Origin: Stereocaulon alpinum
Taxonomy: Eukaryota; Ascomycota; Lecanoromycetes; Lecanorales; Stereocaulaceae
Assembly (NCBI GenBank): GCA_018257865.1
Contig: JAEUBA010000024.1
Span: 248,001-312,000, forward strand
Direction of reading: 5' to 3'
Length of the DNA stretch: 64,000 nucleotides
Shown here: one piece after another, positions 56,001 to 64,000 of the stretch
Position numbering within the stretch: position 1 is the stretch's first letter
How the letters are laid out: the number at the start of each line of letters is the position of its first letter
The notes under the pieces: generated by a model
What the model saw: the letters and a program-made list of their open reading frames with translations, nothing else
The model's database searches: none
What the model was told of the DNA's origin: nothing
Made by a program: the position numbers and the translations under genes

Positions 56001-57833
56001 GTCGGTGGCGGCTTTGGAGGGACGACAAAACGACTAGCAGAAATGCTGGAGGCACTAGGTCAGCCGGTCGAGTATACGTTCACGGATGTCTCGTCCATGC
56101 TAGTGAAGGAAGCAAGGAAAAAGTTTTCCAAACATTCTTGGATGGACTTTCAGTCCTTGAATCTTGAAAAGGACCCTCCAGCTTCTCTTCAAAGGACATA
56201 CGATATTGTGATTGGGACTAATGTAGTGCACGCAACATCGAACATTGTGAATTCGACGACACGCATGCGAAGTCTTTTGAGGAAGGGTGGCTTTATCGTC
56301 TTATCTGAAGTCACCCGCATTGTTGACTGGTACGATCTGGTTTATGGACTCCTTGATGGCTGGTGGGCCTTCAAAGACTCTAGGACGTATCCTTTGCAGC
56401 CTGCCGATGACTGGGTGAGAGACCTCATGAAAGCGGGATTCGAGACCGCATCCTACTCGAGGGGAGACTCCGAGGAGTCCAACACACAGCAGCTGATTAT
56501 TGGCTCGACCAGGCCAAGCAAGGTAGCGTCTACCAGCGGGCTTTCGGAAGCCAGGCTAAGTAAGTCCTATAGAATTGAGACAATGCCATACAAGATCATC
56601 GACGACACGGAGATACTGGCGGACGTCTTCTTCCCAGAGCATGAAGTGGCCTCGGAAGCCATGCCTATAGGTAATCTTCTCCAGTGTGTCTAGCAATCTC
56701 ACGCAGCCGCTGACTTCTGACAAGCCCTCATGATCCACGGTGGCGGTTTTATGACACTCTCCAAAACGGCCATCAGACCCTACCAGACCCAATTCCTCGT
56801 GGAAAACGGCTATCTTCCTATCAGCATCGATTACCGACTTTGCCCCGAGATTGATCTAATCGCTGGTCCGATGACGGACGTTCGTGACGCTCTAACCTGG
56901 GTGCGAAAACAGCTGCCTGCGATTGCTCGTACCCGCGGCATCAATGTGGACCCAACGAAAGTTGTAGTCATCGGATGGTCCACAGGTGGTCATCTGGCCC
57001 TGACTACAGCGTGGACATGTGAGGACATTGGAGAAGAGCCACCTGTTGCAGTCCTTAGCTTCTACGGTCCAACGAACTTCGAATCTGAAGGTGCGCGTCC
57101 ATTGACACTCTTTTCTGGGTGCTAGTGCCACCTGTGGTCCAAACCGTAGCTTAGGCTGCATTCCTACAAGATCGCTAATTGTTCATAACAGACATTGATC
57201 GGAGGCGTGCGGAACAGTACCCAGAACGGACTATGTCGTTCGATCGGATCCGCAAGTCATTATCCACGAAGCCTGTGAGTATCTCCTTGCTATTGCAAAT
57301 TCTCCTAGGCCTTGACATTGCTTCCCCATAGCATTGTTACTCTTCTACTCACTGCTAATACCCTCTTCCACACGCAGATCACTTCCTATGACTGTCCCAC
57401 CGGCACAGACAGCACCGGTCTCGGCTGGGTGCGTCCCGGCGACCCACGCTCTGAACTCGTCTTGTCCCTCTTCAAAGAATCTCACGGTCTGCAAGTGATG
57501 CTTAACGGTCTTTCTGCCGCAGATTTGGCCAAACCTCCGCCATTGGCTAAAATTCAGGCGATCAGCCCGATGGCGCAGCTCAAGGCCGGGAGGTACAACG
57601 TCCCAACTTTTGTAATTCATTCAGATTGTGATGAGATCGCGCCGTTCAGGGATAGCGAGGCTTTTGTGGAGGAACTGGCGAGGAGAGGGGTGAAGACTGG
57701 ACTAGGGAGGGTGAGGGGCAAGAAGCATATTCATGACTTGGCGTTGAAGCCGGAGAAGGACGGATGGGTGGACGGTGCGGGCGTTGGATATGAGTTCATT
57801 TTCGATGTTGTTGGACGAGGCGTTAGGGGTTGA
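50026..57833 (+). CDS. Non-reducing polyketide synthase, SAT-KS-MAT-PT-ACP-CMeT-TE
   Basis: Five exons (50026-50643, 50691-56670, 56725-57090, 57192-57274, 57378-57833) with introns of 47, 54, 101 and 103 nt give 2500 residues; every junction is in phase. SAT has GYCGG (about residue 137) and its partner His in RGKVHNPEN. KS has DTACSSS (about 553), ETHGTGT and KGNIGH. The acyltransferase has GHSFGE (about 992). PT has SGHAVLSRPLCPAAMYME (His about 1316) and CDCVALDAFIQV. ACP has LGVDSLAA (Ser about 1679) after an acidic Ser linker. CMeT has RILEVGGGFGGTTKRLAE (about 1970). The C-terminal alpha/beta hydrolase has LMIHGGGF, VIGWSTGGHLA (nucleophile about 2281) and KKHIHD. This is the order of 5-methylorsellinate and 3,5-dimethylorsellinate synthases (MpaC, AusA types) and the length agrees. 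The enzyme should build a C-methylated orsellinic-type acid from acetyl- and malonyl-CoA plus SAM. All catalytic motifs look intact. Confidence 0.95.
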
Positions 57834-59484
57834 TTGAGAGCTTTAGTTGTAAGTTTGGTGTGGTTGGAACAGTGTTTCTTATAGAAATTGGATGGGGATT
57901 ACTGTTGCGGACATTCGTCATCTGTTGTTATAATATCTAATTCTGCTTCAATAGACTTCAATCTTAGAGTGTAGGATGCTTCAATATTAGTTCATGGTGC
58001 TACAACGATCAGCATGCACACTGTATCACGTGGTGGGGCATTACGTCACTCAACTTGTCGCTTAAAACAGAGCTGGTGTTTCACCAGTACTGACTTGGTT
58101 TCTCGATAGTACAATGCCAAGATTGATGATATCTTGGCACTAGAGCTAGCTACTTTGGATCCCAGTCGGACTAAGGTACCTAGTGAACAATCTCAAGTGC
58201 GTTGTGGACAAGTCTTGGTCTTTCTTACATATGACTCAGCTACTCGTGCACGAGCACTTTGGCCCATGAAGCTTGATTCATACATGCATCTTTAGAATAT
58301 CAGTGATCTGATTGGAGACTTATCAGTCATTGAATTGGGGGTGAACAATTCTATTGCTATGGGTGTTGTTATTTCTAGATAGAATTGCATGCGAAGGTTT
58401 CATCAAGTGCGCATTGAGGCCTTGGCAAGCCCTAGCCCTAGTAGACTAGTAAGCGAGCCTAGGTAAGCAGGCCTCGCAGGCCTCATCCACCATAATTTTC
58501 ACCACTTATTCTAACGTGCATGGTTTAAGAGTGTCTGCTATAATTCGATATGTGGGAAATCTCATGCACCGCACCCCAGTTGTCCTTCATCAAGAGCGAG
58601 ACTTAGTTTTTGATCTGGGGCATTTTGATGCTTCAATCCTGCCTAAGGACATGAATACTTCCCAGATCGACATTGGTGGCCCGGCTGAAGGATACACCAA
58701 AGAAGCGGCGGATAAGGACATTATAGTGACAGTGGAGAGCGATAAAGAAGCCGTAGGGGAACTACGCGGAATCATTGCTGAACGCCGAGAACGAAACCGA
58801 TCTACATTTTCCAGAGGGTATCCATACCATACGAGCGTATCCTGAATTATTTATGATAGAGAGAGCGTTCGATAAACATCCATTACGAGATGATGCAAGT
58901 CTCGATCAAGCTATTCCCTGAAGATTGTAGCCAACGGAGAGTCTCAATTCTAACCATGTCGTTCACTTCAAGGGCCTATTCATGCATGCATCATAGTAAA
59001 CTCACTTGGAAACCCCAATAAGTTGTTGTTCTGCATAGTGAGCTGGGGTATCTACTTTCGACCACATGCATCGTATAAGAGACCCATCAATCTCGACGCA
59101 AACAATTCTAGCGTACGTTCTAGAAAGGTTGTGAGCCTCTTCAATTAGACGAAGACAATGACTTGACTAACGACCACTCTTGCTTGCGGGCAAAATCTAC
59201 AAACCTATTTGCAATCGGTACGAATGTCTTCTCAATGATTAAGAATGGATCGAGCACCCTCAAAGGTTCCGATCCCGATACATGGTGAACCCAGTATTTG
59301 CTAGACGATCAAGATCCTGCAGCCGGAGAAGATGGTTCGTTTGCCATATCAGCAAGAGTGGAAAACGAGATCTCGGTCAGAACGGTGTCAATCTTTATAG
59401 CGACAATATAACCCGAGCTCCATCTCTGGCTCAGTCTCGAGATATCATGGTTGAGCAGTGAGAGTCTATGTATCTAAGCTGGCC
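57834..59484. other. Intergenic with one doubtful short frame
   Basis: Non-coding for the most part. A plus-strand frame from ATG 58564 to 58845 (93 codons, starting MHRTPVVLHQERDLVFDLGH and later KEAADKDIIVTVESDKEAVG) is protein-like but has no recognised family and may be a remnant. Confidence 0.35.
59447..59461 (+). promoter_or_regulatory. Short upstream ORF (MVEQ-stop)
   Basis: ATG GTT GAG CAG TGA lies 24 bases before the likely start at 59485. If it is within the transcript it could lower initiation at the main ATG. Confidence 0.35.
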
Positions 59485-60855
59485 ATGCCATCCGACCCAT
59501 CCCAAAAGCAATGTCTCCCTCTTTTCCCCCTCCATCCCACTTTCTCCTCAGACGCAATCTCCAGACACATCACTAGCGACCTACAGTCGATCCTCGAGCT
59601 CCTCAAGCCTCAATTCCACTGGGCTCACCTCAACAGCAGAATCCTAGAGCACGTCGGCGACATACTTTCCAAAATACTCCTGCCGCAATCACCACCAGCA
59701 GAAATTCGCAAACTCACCATAACCCACTGGCTAGATACCATCGATGCAATCAGCACCGTAATAGAAACCTACATCTCCCACATCTCGCTTAGCCTAGAAC
59801 GCATAGTGCTAATGTCGCTAGATACGACTTCAGCCTCCATACTTGAAATAGCTTCTACCCACGTACCCAAGATGTATACTGACCTAGAGATATTGAAGGC
59901 TAACTACCATCAAGAACTTCGCGTAATAGGTGTCAATGCTGGTCAAATATGCATAGGGGAAACGATATACGACAACCTAGCCATCCAAGAAGACCTCGAG
60001 CGTCACGGAAATCTTCTCACGCCATTGGAAGCATTCATTTTGCGTCAGGAGTCAGTCGAGCAACAGAGAAAGTATTTCCGCCAAGTAGTCGAATACCACG
60101 AACGATTGAAAAGCCAACAGCCTGATTCAAAGCAATGGATGGACACATACCGACAGCTCCTAGCCCTGACTGTAGAGGCGAAGAGAAGTAGCTGGGCACT
60201 TGATGCAGCGCAAGCAGATCGTCTTGCTACAGGCGCAGGAACTTATACACGAACTACCCATACCGACGTCAGTCGAGCGGCGCAAAGCTATGAAAGCAAA
60301 TCGACACCGAGCCAGACTTTGCACGACGATAGCGATCGAGTAACAGAATCCACCATTCGACCTGGCTCACGACAACTAGGCGGCACAGCCGAAACAGCAG
60401 CGGAAAGAGCTCACCGTGGTGGCGAATATGGACCGGTAGGGCAGGGCCGGCCAATTTCTCTGGCGTCAAGGGGACCTGGGGAAGCAAGTTCATATACCAT
60501 CCAGTCCCGCAACGACAGTATGATACTGCAGGCAAATGTAGAGAAGGGGTCCAGCGGTAGACCCGAAGCAGCGGACGAACCTCCCTCTGGATCTCAGCAT
60601 GTGACGACCGTTCCCAGAATCGAGGTGACGCCACCATCAGAGAGCGAAGACAACACAACGCCAGATCTAGCCCACAGTAGAGAATTTACATCGAGCGGTG
60701 CCACGAAGATGGATTTTCTCTCACCTCCAGAAAACAACCCCCAAGTCGATGCGCAGGATGATGGAGAGACTACACATACACAGCCTCAGAGTGCGTCGCA
60801 GGGACGTAGACGCAAAAGGAAACGGTACGTTAAGCTGGAATATTGGGATGTATAG
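59485..60855 (+). CDS. Hypothetical protein, helical N-terminus and disordered basic C-terminus
   Basis: 456 residues in one exon from ATG 59485 (context CTGGCCATGCC); the open frame continues upstream only to a GTG. The first 250 residues are predicted helical and well ordered (for example ITSDLQSILELLKPQFHWAH, later TYRQLLALTVEAKRSSWALD). The rest is rich in S, T, P, E and Q and ends in a basic cluster GRRRKRKRYVKLEYW that looks like a nuclear-localisation signal. I do not recognise the family and see no enzyme motif or membrane helix. It resembles many lineage-specific ascomycete proteins with a helical bundle N-domain. It is not obviously part of the PKS cluster. Confidence 0.6.
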   Translation: MPSDPSQKQCLPLFPLHPTFSSDAISRHITSDLQSILELLKPQFHWAHLNSRILEHVGDILSKILLPQSPPAEIRKLTITHWLDTIDAISTVIETYISHISLSLERIVLMSLDTTSASILEIASTHVPKMYTDLEILKANYHQELRVIGVNAGQICIGETIYDNLAIQEDLERHGNLLTPLEAFILRQESVEQQRKYFRQVVEYHERLKSQQPDSKQWMDTYRQLLALTVEAKRSSWALDAAQADRLATGAGTYTRTTHTDVSRAAQSYESKSTPSQTLHDDSDRVTESTIRPGSRQLGGTAETAAERAHRGGEYGPVGQGRPISLASRGPGEASSYTIQSRNDSMILQANVEKGSSGRPEAADEPPSGSQHVTTVPRIEVTPPSESEDNTTPDLAHSREFTSSGATKMDFLSPPENNPQVDAQDDGETTHTQPQSASQGRRRKRKRYVKLEYWDV

Positions 60856-61659
60856 CGATTGGCTGTTACAATGGGTATGTGGGCTGGTCGTTGGAGATGG
60901 TTCTTCAGCTAGGCGTTATTAATGAGTTGTTGAAATTGTGCAACGCTGGCGAATGCACGCCATGGAATCGTAAGGACACATAATGTTCACCTTCTTCTGG
61001 GAGAAATTTTAGCGGGAGATAGCCGACGACCTACGCCGAGAGAAGGCCTTTAATGAGATTGAGACAGAAGTCTGGCCATTAGCTCTTCTCAAGCGTTCAC
61101 ATAGATGAGTAAGGAGTGGCAGAATGAGCAATGTGATGGTAAAGGAAGCATTCAGGAAACAGAGCGGCACGGAGACAACATTCCTAGCAGGTTTTGTGAC
61201 TTTGAGGTAAGCTGTTATGCCTTAGGGAGTGCAATTTGAACTCATTTTTGCACGAATGATCACATTGTTAGGGAATGCAGCTCATACATAGTACTCGCAA
61301 AAGGCAGGGAAATCAACCCTTCTTTCTTGACTAGTAAGCTGATTCGTAGCCCTTGTAAGCTGTTGACAAAGACTAACACGGAACAGCAGGAAGAGCGGTT
61401 CAATGGGAAGGCATTTGCAAATTGTCAGAATTTTTGCTCTTTCCGAATGATGATGAACTCAAAGAAGGGCAGAAAGCTTCGAAAACAGCACGTTCAGGTC
61501 AGCAACACTCAGATATCATTGAGACAAGCGGGCGTTGACCCTCCATTCTGTGCATTCTGCGGTCCATAACCACTACCTTGCGCAGTCGCTGAGGGCTAAA
61601 TTACCAGTTCCTGCACGAAAGGTTGGGGAACTACCCAGATCTTCGAACTCCGGCTCGTT
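60856..61659. other. Convergent intergenic region
   Basis: 3' ends of two hypothetical genes. A plus-strand frame at 61327-61569 has no family signal. Confidence 0.4.
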
Positions 61660-62469
61660 TTAGGGCTCCACGTATTGTTCGCCCGGATGCTCGATCTCCC
61701 ACCGTCTCTTCGCTTGGTGTTGTTTGAATTCATTCACCCCTTCTCGAACACGTTCACTCAACTGCATCAACTTCCAACGTCGCTGGCCCTCTTCCCCTGT
61801 GGCGCAGTCCTGCAAACCCTTACATAGTTGCCTAGCCTCTTCGAAGAGCTCCTTTCTTTTGTTGGCTGTGAGCCCTTCCACACACAATATGTCCCCAGGG
61901 GAGGCCGTACGGAGCGAATCCGTCTGATTCGGACCCCAGCGTGGAGGTAAGCTCTCCTCGTCGAGGAACACGTGATCAACGCAGCCGCGAGCTCCGGTCA
62001 TGATGGCATGCACCTCATTATATACACGATGCGAGTTGTCGGCAATAATATTCAAGTTCGTGGCGAACGTCGGGTCGTTAGCCCCCATGGCATTGTTCGT
62101 CATGGCATATAAAATACGACGGAAGCTCTCACTGATCTCATGCAAGGCGGCGTCCATGGTGCAGTAGGTGACCAGAACGATGTCCAGACAGTGGTCGAAG
62201 TTGAACATGTAGCCAAGACGCAGCCTCGGATCCGAGACATTCGAGCAAGCCCTCAAACTTCGACAGGCCATTTTCAAGATATCCAAATGCCTGGCGATAC
62301 ACCGATACTGAATCCACACCTTTAGGAGACCAGGGTGAACAATTTGGTTGCCCGTGAGGACGCTTGTAGCGATTGCACTCTGCCCCACCATGATATAGTG
62401 TTCATTGGGATGTGCGTTTGCGGGGGTTATGTTCCCCGATTGGGAAGCGGTGTGTGGGTTTGTAGCCAT
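61660..62469 (-). CDS. Hypothetical protein (269 aa)
   Basis: Single exon from ATG 62469. Mostly helical, with Cys-containing segments (HLDILKMACRSLRACSNVSD, then FDHCLDIVLVTYCTMDAALH) and a charged C-terminus ending EIEHPGEQYVEP. There is no signal peptide, membrane helix or known motif. The intact frame and even composition support a real gene. I cannot assign a function. Confidence 0.6.
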   Translation of the reverse strand: MATNPHTASQSGNITPANAHPNEHYIMVGQSAIATSVLTGNQIVHPGLLKVWIQYRCIARHLDILKMACRSLRACSNVSDPRLRLGYMFNFDHCLDIVLVTYCTMDAALHEISESFRRILYAMTNNAMGANDPTFATNLNIIADNSHRVYNEVHAIMTGARGCVDHVFLDEESLPPRWGPNQTDSLRTASPGDILCVEGLTANKRKELFEEARQLCKGLQDCATGEEGQRRWKLMQLSERVREGVNEFKQHQAKRRWEIEHPGEQYVEP

Positions 62470-62752
62470 ATTGTTCTGCCCTTGAAAACTTCGTCGACTG
62501 CTCGTAATACCAAATATGTAGTCTCGTTCCCTGTGTGAAGTACTGCTGATGGGGATTGTTGCCTGTCACCCGGACAATGCGTCGATGGGGTGAATAGAGA
62601 TATGCGCTGTTCGTAAGATGTATCGGATGAAGAATCACTATGAGGGGCAATGATCGCAGCAATAAATTTGTGCAGAGGCAAGAGCCTCTGGTCTCGCACT
62701 TTCCGCAGGCGAAAGCTCGAAAACCTAACAGTGGGGCAGGTCTTATTCTTGC

Positions 62753-64000
62753 TTACCAACCAAATTTCTCAATCTCGACAGATACGTTCCTTCCTTGCGC
62801 TATAAGCGAAGCACAGGTGTTCCTGACTTTACGATTCAAGCCATCTGGACCGGAAGCCACGACCCCGACTTTTACTTGATGGTCGAAAGAAGAAATCCAG
62901 TCCCCAATGATACGCTCTACATCAGGATGTCCACATGCACAAGTTGGTGGTGGAATGACTAGCATAACTCCCATATCTTTCAGCTTGTCCAGTTTCTCGT
63001 TACCGAGCCATGAAAGGTGCGACTGCTGTCTCACAATCCAGACAAACATTATATTCTTCTTGTCCCTTCTGTTGCCAGCATCTTCGACATCTGTATTGGC
63101 CTCACTCTGAAGAAACGACCAGACCAGCGGCCATGCCACCGCAACTCCACTCCCTCCAGCCACGATTACAGCACAATCCGAGTCTTGCAACAATTGCGCA
63201 GCAGACTGAGAGCCGTACGGTCCATCTAATCTTACAGTAACTGAATCATGAGCTTTAGCATAGCGAACCAGATCCCCGGAGAAGCCACTTTGACCTCTGA
63301 TGATGAGCTCGAGCTTTGCCTCCTTGGCGTCTGCAGAAGGTGCTGGAGCGGCAATGGTGAAAGGGTGTGCTTGAACAATGTGCTTCCGAGCGAGCGATGG
63401 GATGGTGATGAAGACGTGTTCGGTCGTTTTCCAGCCTTGTGTGACATTGTGTTTGCCAAGGGGCATGCGTAGCAGACCGCGATGAGGGGCCAGGGCTACT
63501 AGGGCCGATAGCACGACAGTCCTATCGTCTTTCTGAACGTCAAGCGACGCGCGCAGTGTTGTGAGCTTAAACGACATCCGATAGGCAAGTCGATCTATCA
63601 GGAAAACGGCTAGTGCCACACCAACGTATGTCCTACTGCGAGAATGATGAAACCAGACCAGTATTAGAGCCACAAGCTGAAGGAAGACGTGAGATGCGAG
63701 GAACAACTCGTACCAGCGCTGCCTAAAGCTTCCGAGCGAAGTGAAGTAAATCAGTTCATAAGCAATAAAAGCACCGATACCCAGCAGAATCATCTTGATG
63801 AGCAGGAAATGAACCAGCGTAAGTCCCGTGTGTCGCAAAATCGTGTACCAAACTCCCATCATTCCCACTGAATGCAGAAGTGCAAGTACGCACATGACCT
63901 CTCCCAATCTCCGGTGGAGGATATTAAGTGACTCGTAGGAGTACCCAGTCAAGAACTTGACAGGTTGATTCTTCGCAGCGAAGAGGTAGAGCACAGGCAG
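62753..64000 (-). CDS. Ferric-reductase/NOX-type transmembrane oxidoreductase, partial (5' end beyond window)
   Basis: The frame is open to the right edge, so the N-terminus is missing. About 416 residues are visible. The haem-binding helices include ILHRRLGEVMCVLALLHSVG and, after RQRWYELFLASHVFLQLVAL, WFHHS, giving the paired His ligands of the ferric-reductase domain. An FAD-binding domain has AHPFTIAAP (H-P-F-T/S motif). The NADPH-binding domain has VRLDGPYGS, VIVAGGSGVAVAWPLVWSFL and the C-terminal VGVVASGPDGLNRKVRN with SVEIEKFGW at the end. FRE-type proteins reduce Fe3+ or Cu2+ at the plasma membrane, NOX-type ones make superoxide. The cysteine-containing PPTCACGHPD insertion before the last helix fits the ferric-reductase-like group. 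Confidence 0.87.
   Translation of the reverse strand: MPVLYLFAAKNQPVKFLTGYSYESLNILHRRLGEVMCVLALLHSVGMMGVWYTILRHTGLTLVHFLLIKMILLGIGAFIAYELIYFTSLGSFRQRWYELFLASHVFLQLVALILVWFHHSRSRTYVGVALAVFLIDRLAYRMSFKLTTLRASLDVQKDDRTVVLSALVALAPHRGLLRMPLGKHNVTQGWKTTEHVFITIPSLARKHIVQAHPFTIAAPAPSADAKEAKLELIIRGQSGFSGDLVRYAKAHDSVTVRLDGPYGSQSAAQLLQDSDCAVIVAGGSGVAVAWPLVWSFLQSEANTDVEDAGNRRDKKNIMFVWIVRQQSHLSWLGNEKLDKLKDMGVMLVIPPPTCACGHPDVERIIGDWISSFDHQVKVGVVASGPDGLNRKVRNTCASLIAQGRNVSVEIEKFGW

Noticed and set aside
1..64000. CRISPR arrays, insertion sequences, bacterial operons, intact LTR or DNA transposons
   Set aside because: None seen. The intron-rich genes are eukaryotic, and no repeated spacers, reverse transcriptase or transposase motifs were found.

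Overview
The window is nuclear DNA of a filamentous ascomycete. Genes are interrupted by short introns (about 41-113 nt, mostly 50-80) with GTRNGT donors and CTRAC-type branch points, both strands are used, and intergenic stretches are of moderate length. The gene families (an ApsA/Num1 cortical protein, a DUF2439 protein, a non-reducing iterative polyketide synthase, RTA1-like and LysM proteins, a GPI-anchored alanine-rich protein) fit Pezizomycotina, probably Dothideomycetes. The class is inferred from general resemblance, not from a search.

Layout. Positions 1-4.4 kb are gene-poor, with one candidate small spliced gene and the wreck of a zinc-type dehydrogenase. From 4.4 to 17.7 kb lie housekeeping genes: a DUF2439 (Mte1/ZGRF1-type) protein, the nuclear-migration protein ApsA/Num1, the splicing factor Cwc24 and ferrochelatase, with an AAA-ATPase pseudogene at 13.0-14.0 kb. 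From 18 to 29 kb come an unrecognised protein built from two copies of one domain, a secreted GPI-type protein (with a GC-AG intron), a secreted LysM-type protein, an SLC35F-type transporter and an Hsp70-like gene broken by one stop codon. Positions 29.2-31.5 kb hold coding-like debris and an AhpD-fold (carboxymuconolactone decarboxylase-like) pseudogene. Positions 31.9-37.8 kb carry the MUS81 nuclease and a copper-transporting P-type ATPase, convergently arranged.

The most notable block is 38.8-57.8 kb, read here as a compact secondary-metabolite cluster: an RTA1-like membrane protein, an MFS exporter, an AusD-type SAM methyltransferase, a cytochrome P450 and a 2500-residue non-reducing PKS with order SAT-KS-MAT-PT-ACP-CMeT-TE. 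That domain order is the one known from 5-methylorsellinate and 3,5-dimethylorsellinate synthases. The inferred pathway is synthesis of a C-methylated orsellinic-type acid, oxidation by the P450, methylation (for example of the carboxylate) and export. No prenyltransferase, terpene cyclase, flavin monooxygenase or pathway transcription factor was seen. The P450 and PKS are divergent across a 2.6 kb gap that may hold shared control elements.

The right end (58-64 kb) has two lineage-specific hypothetical genes and the C-terminal part of a ferric-reductase/NOX-type oxidoreductase that runs off the edge. All exon joins were made by hand from frame, splice consensus and family continuity. No search or transcript data were available.
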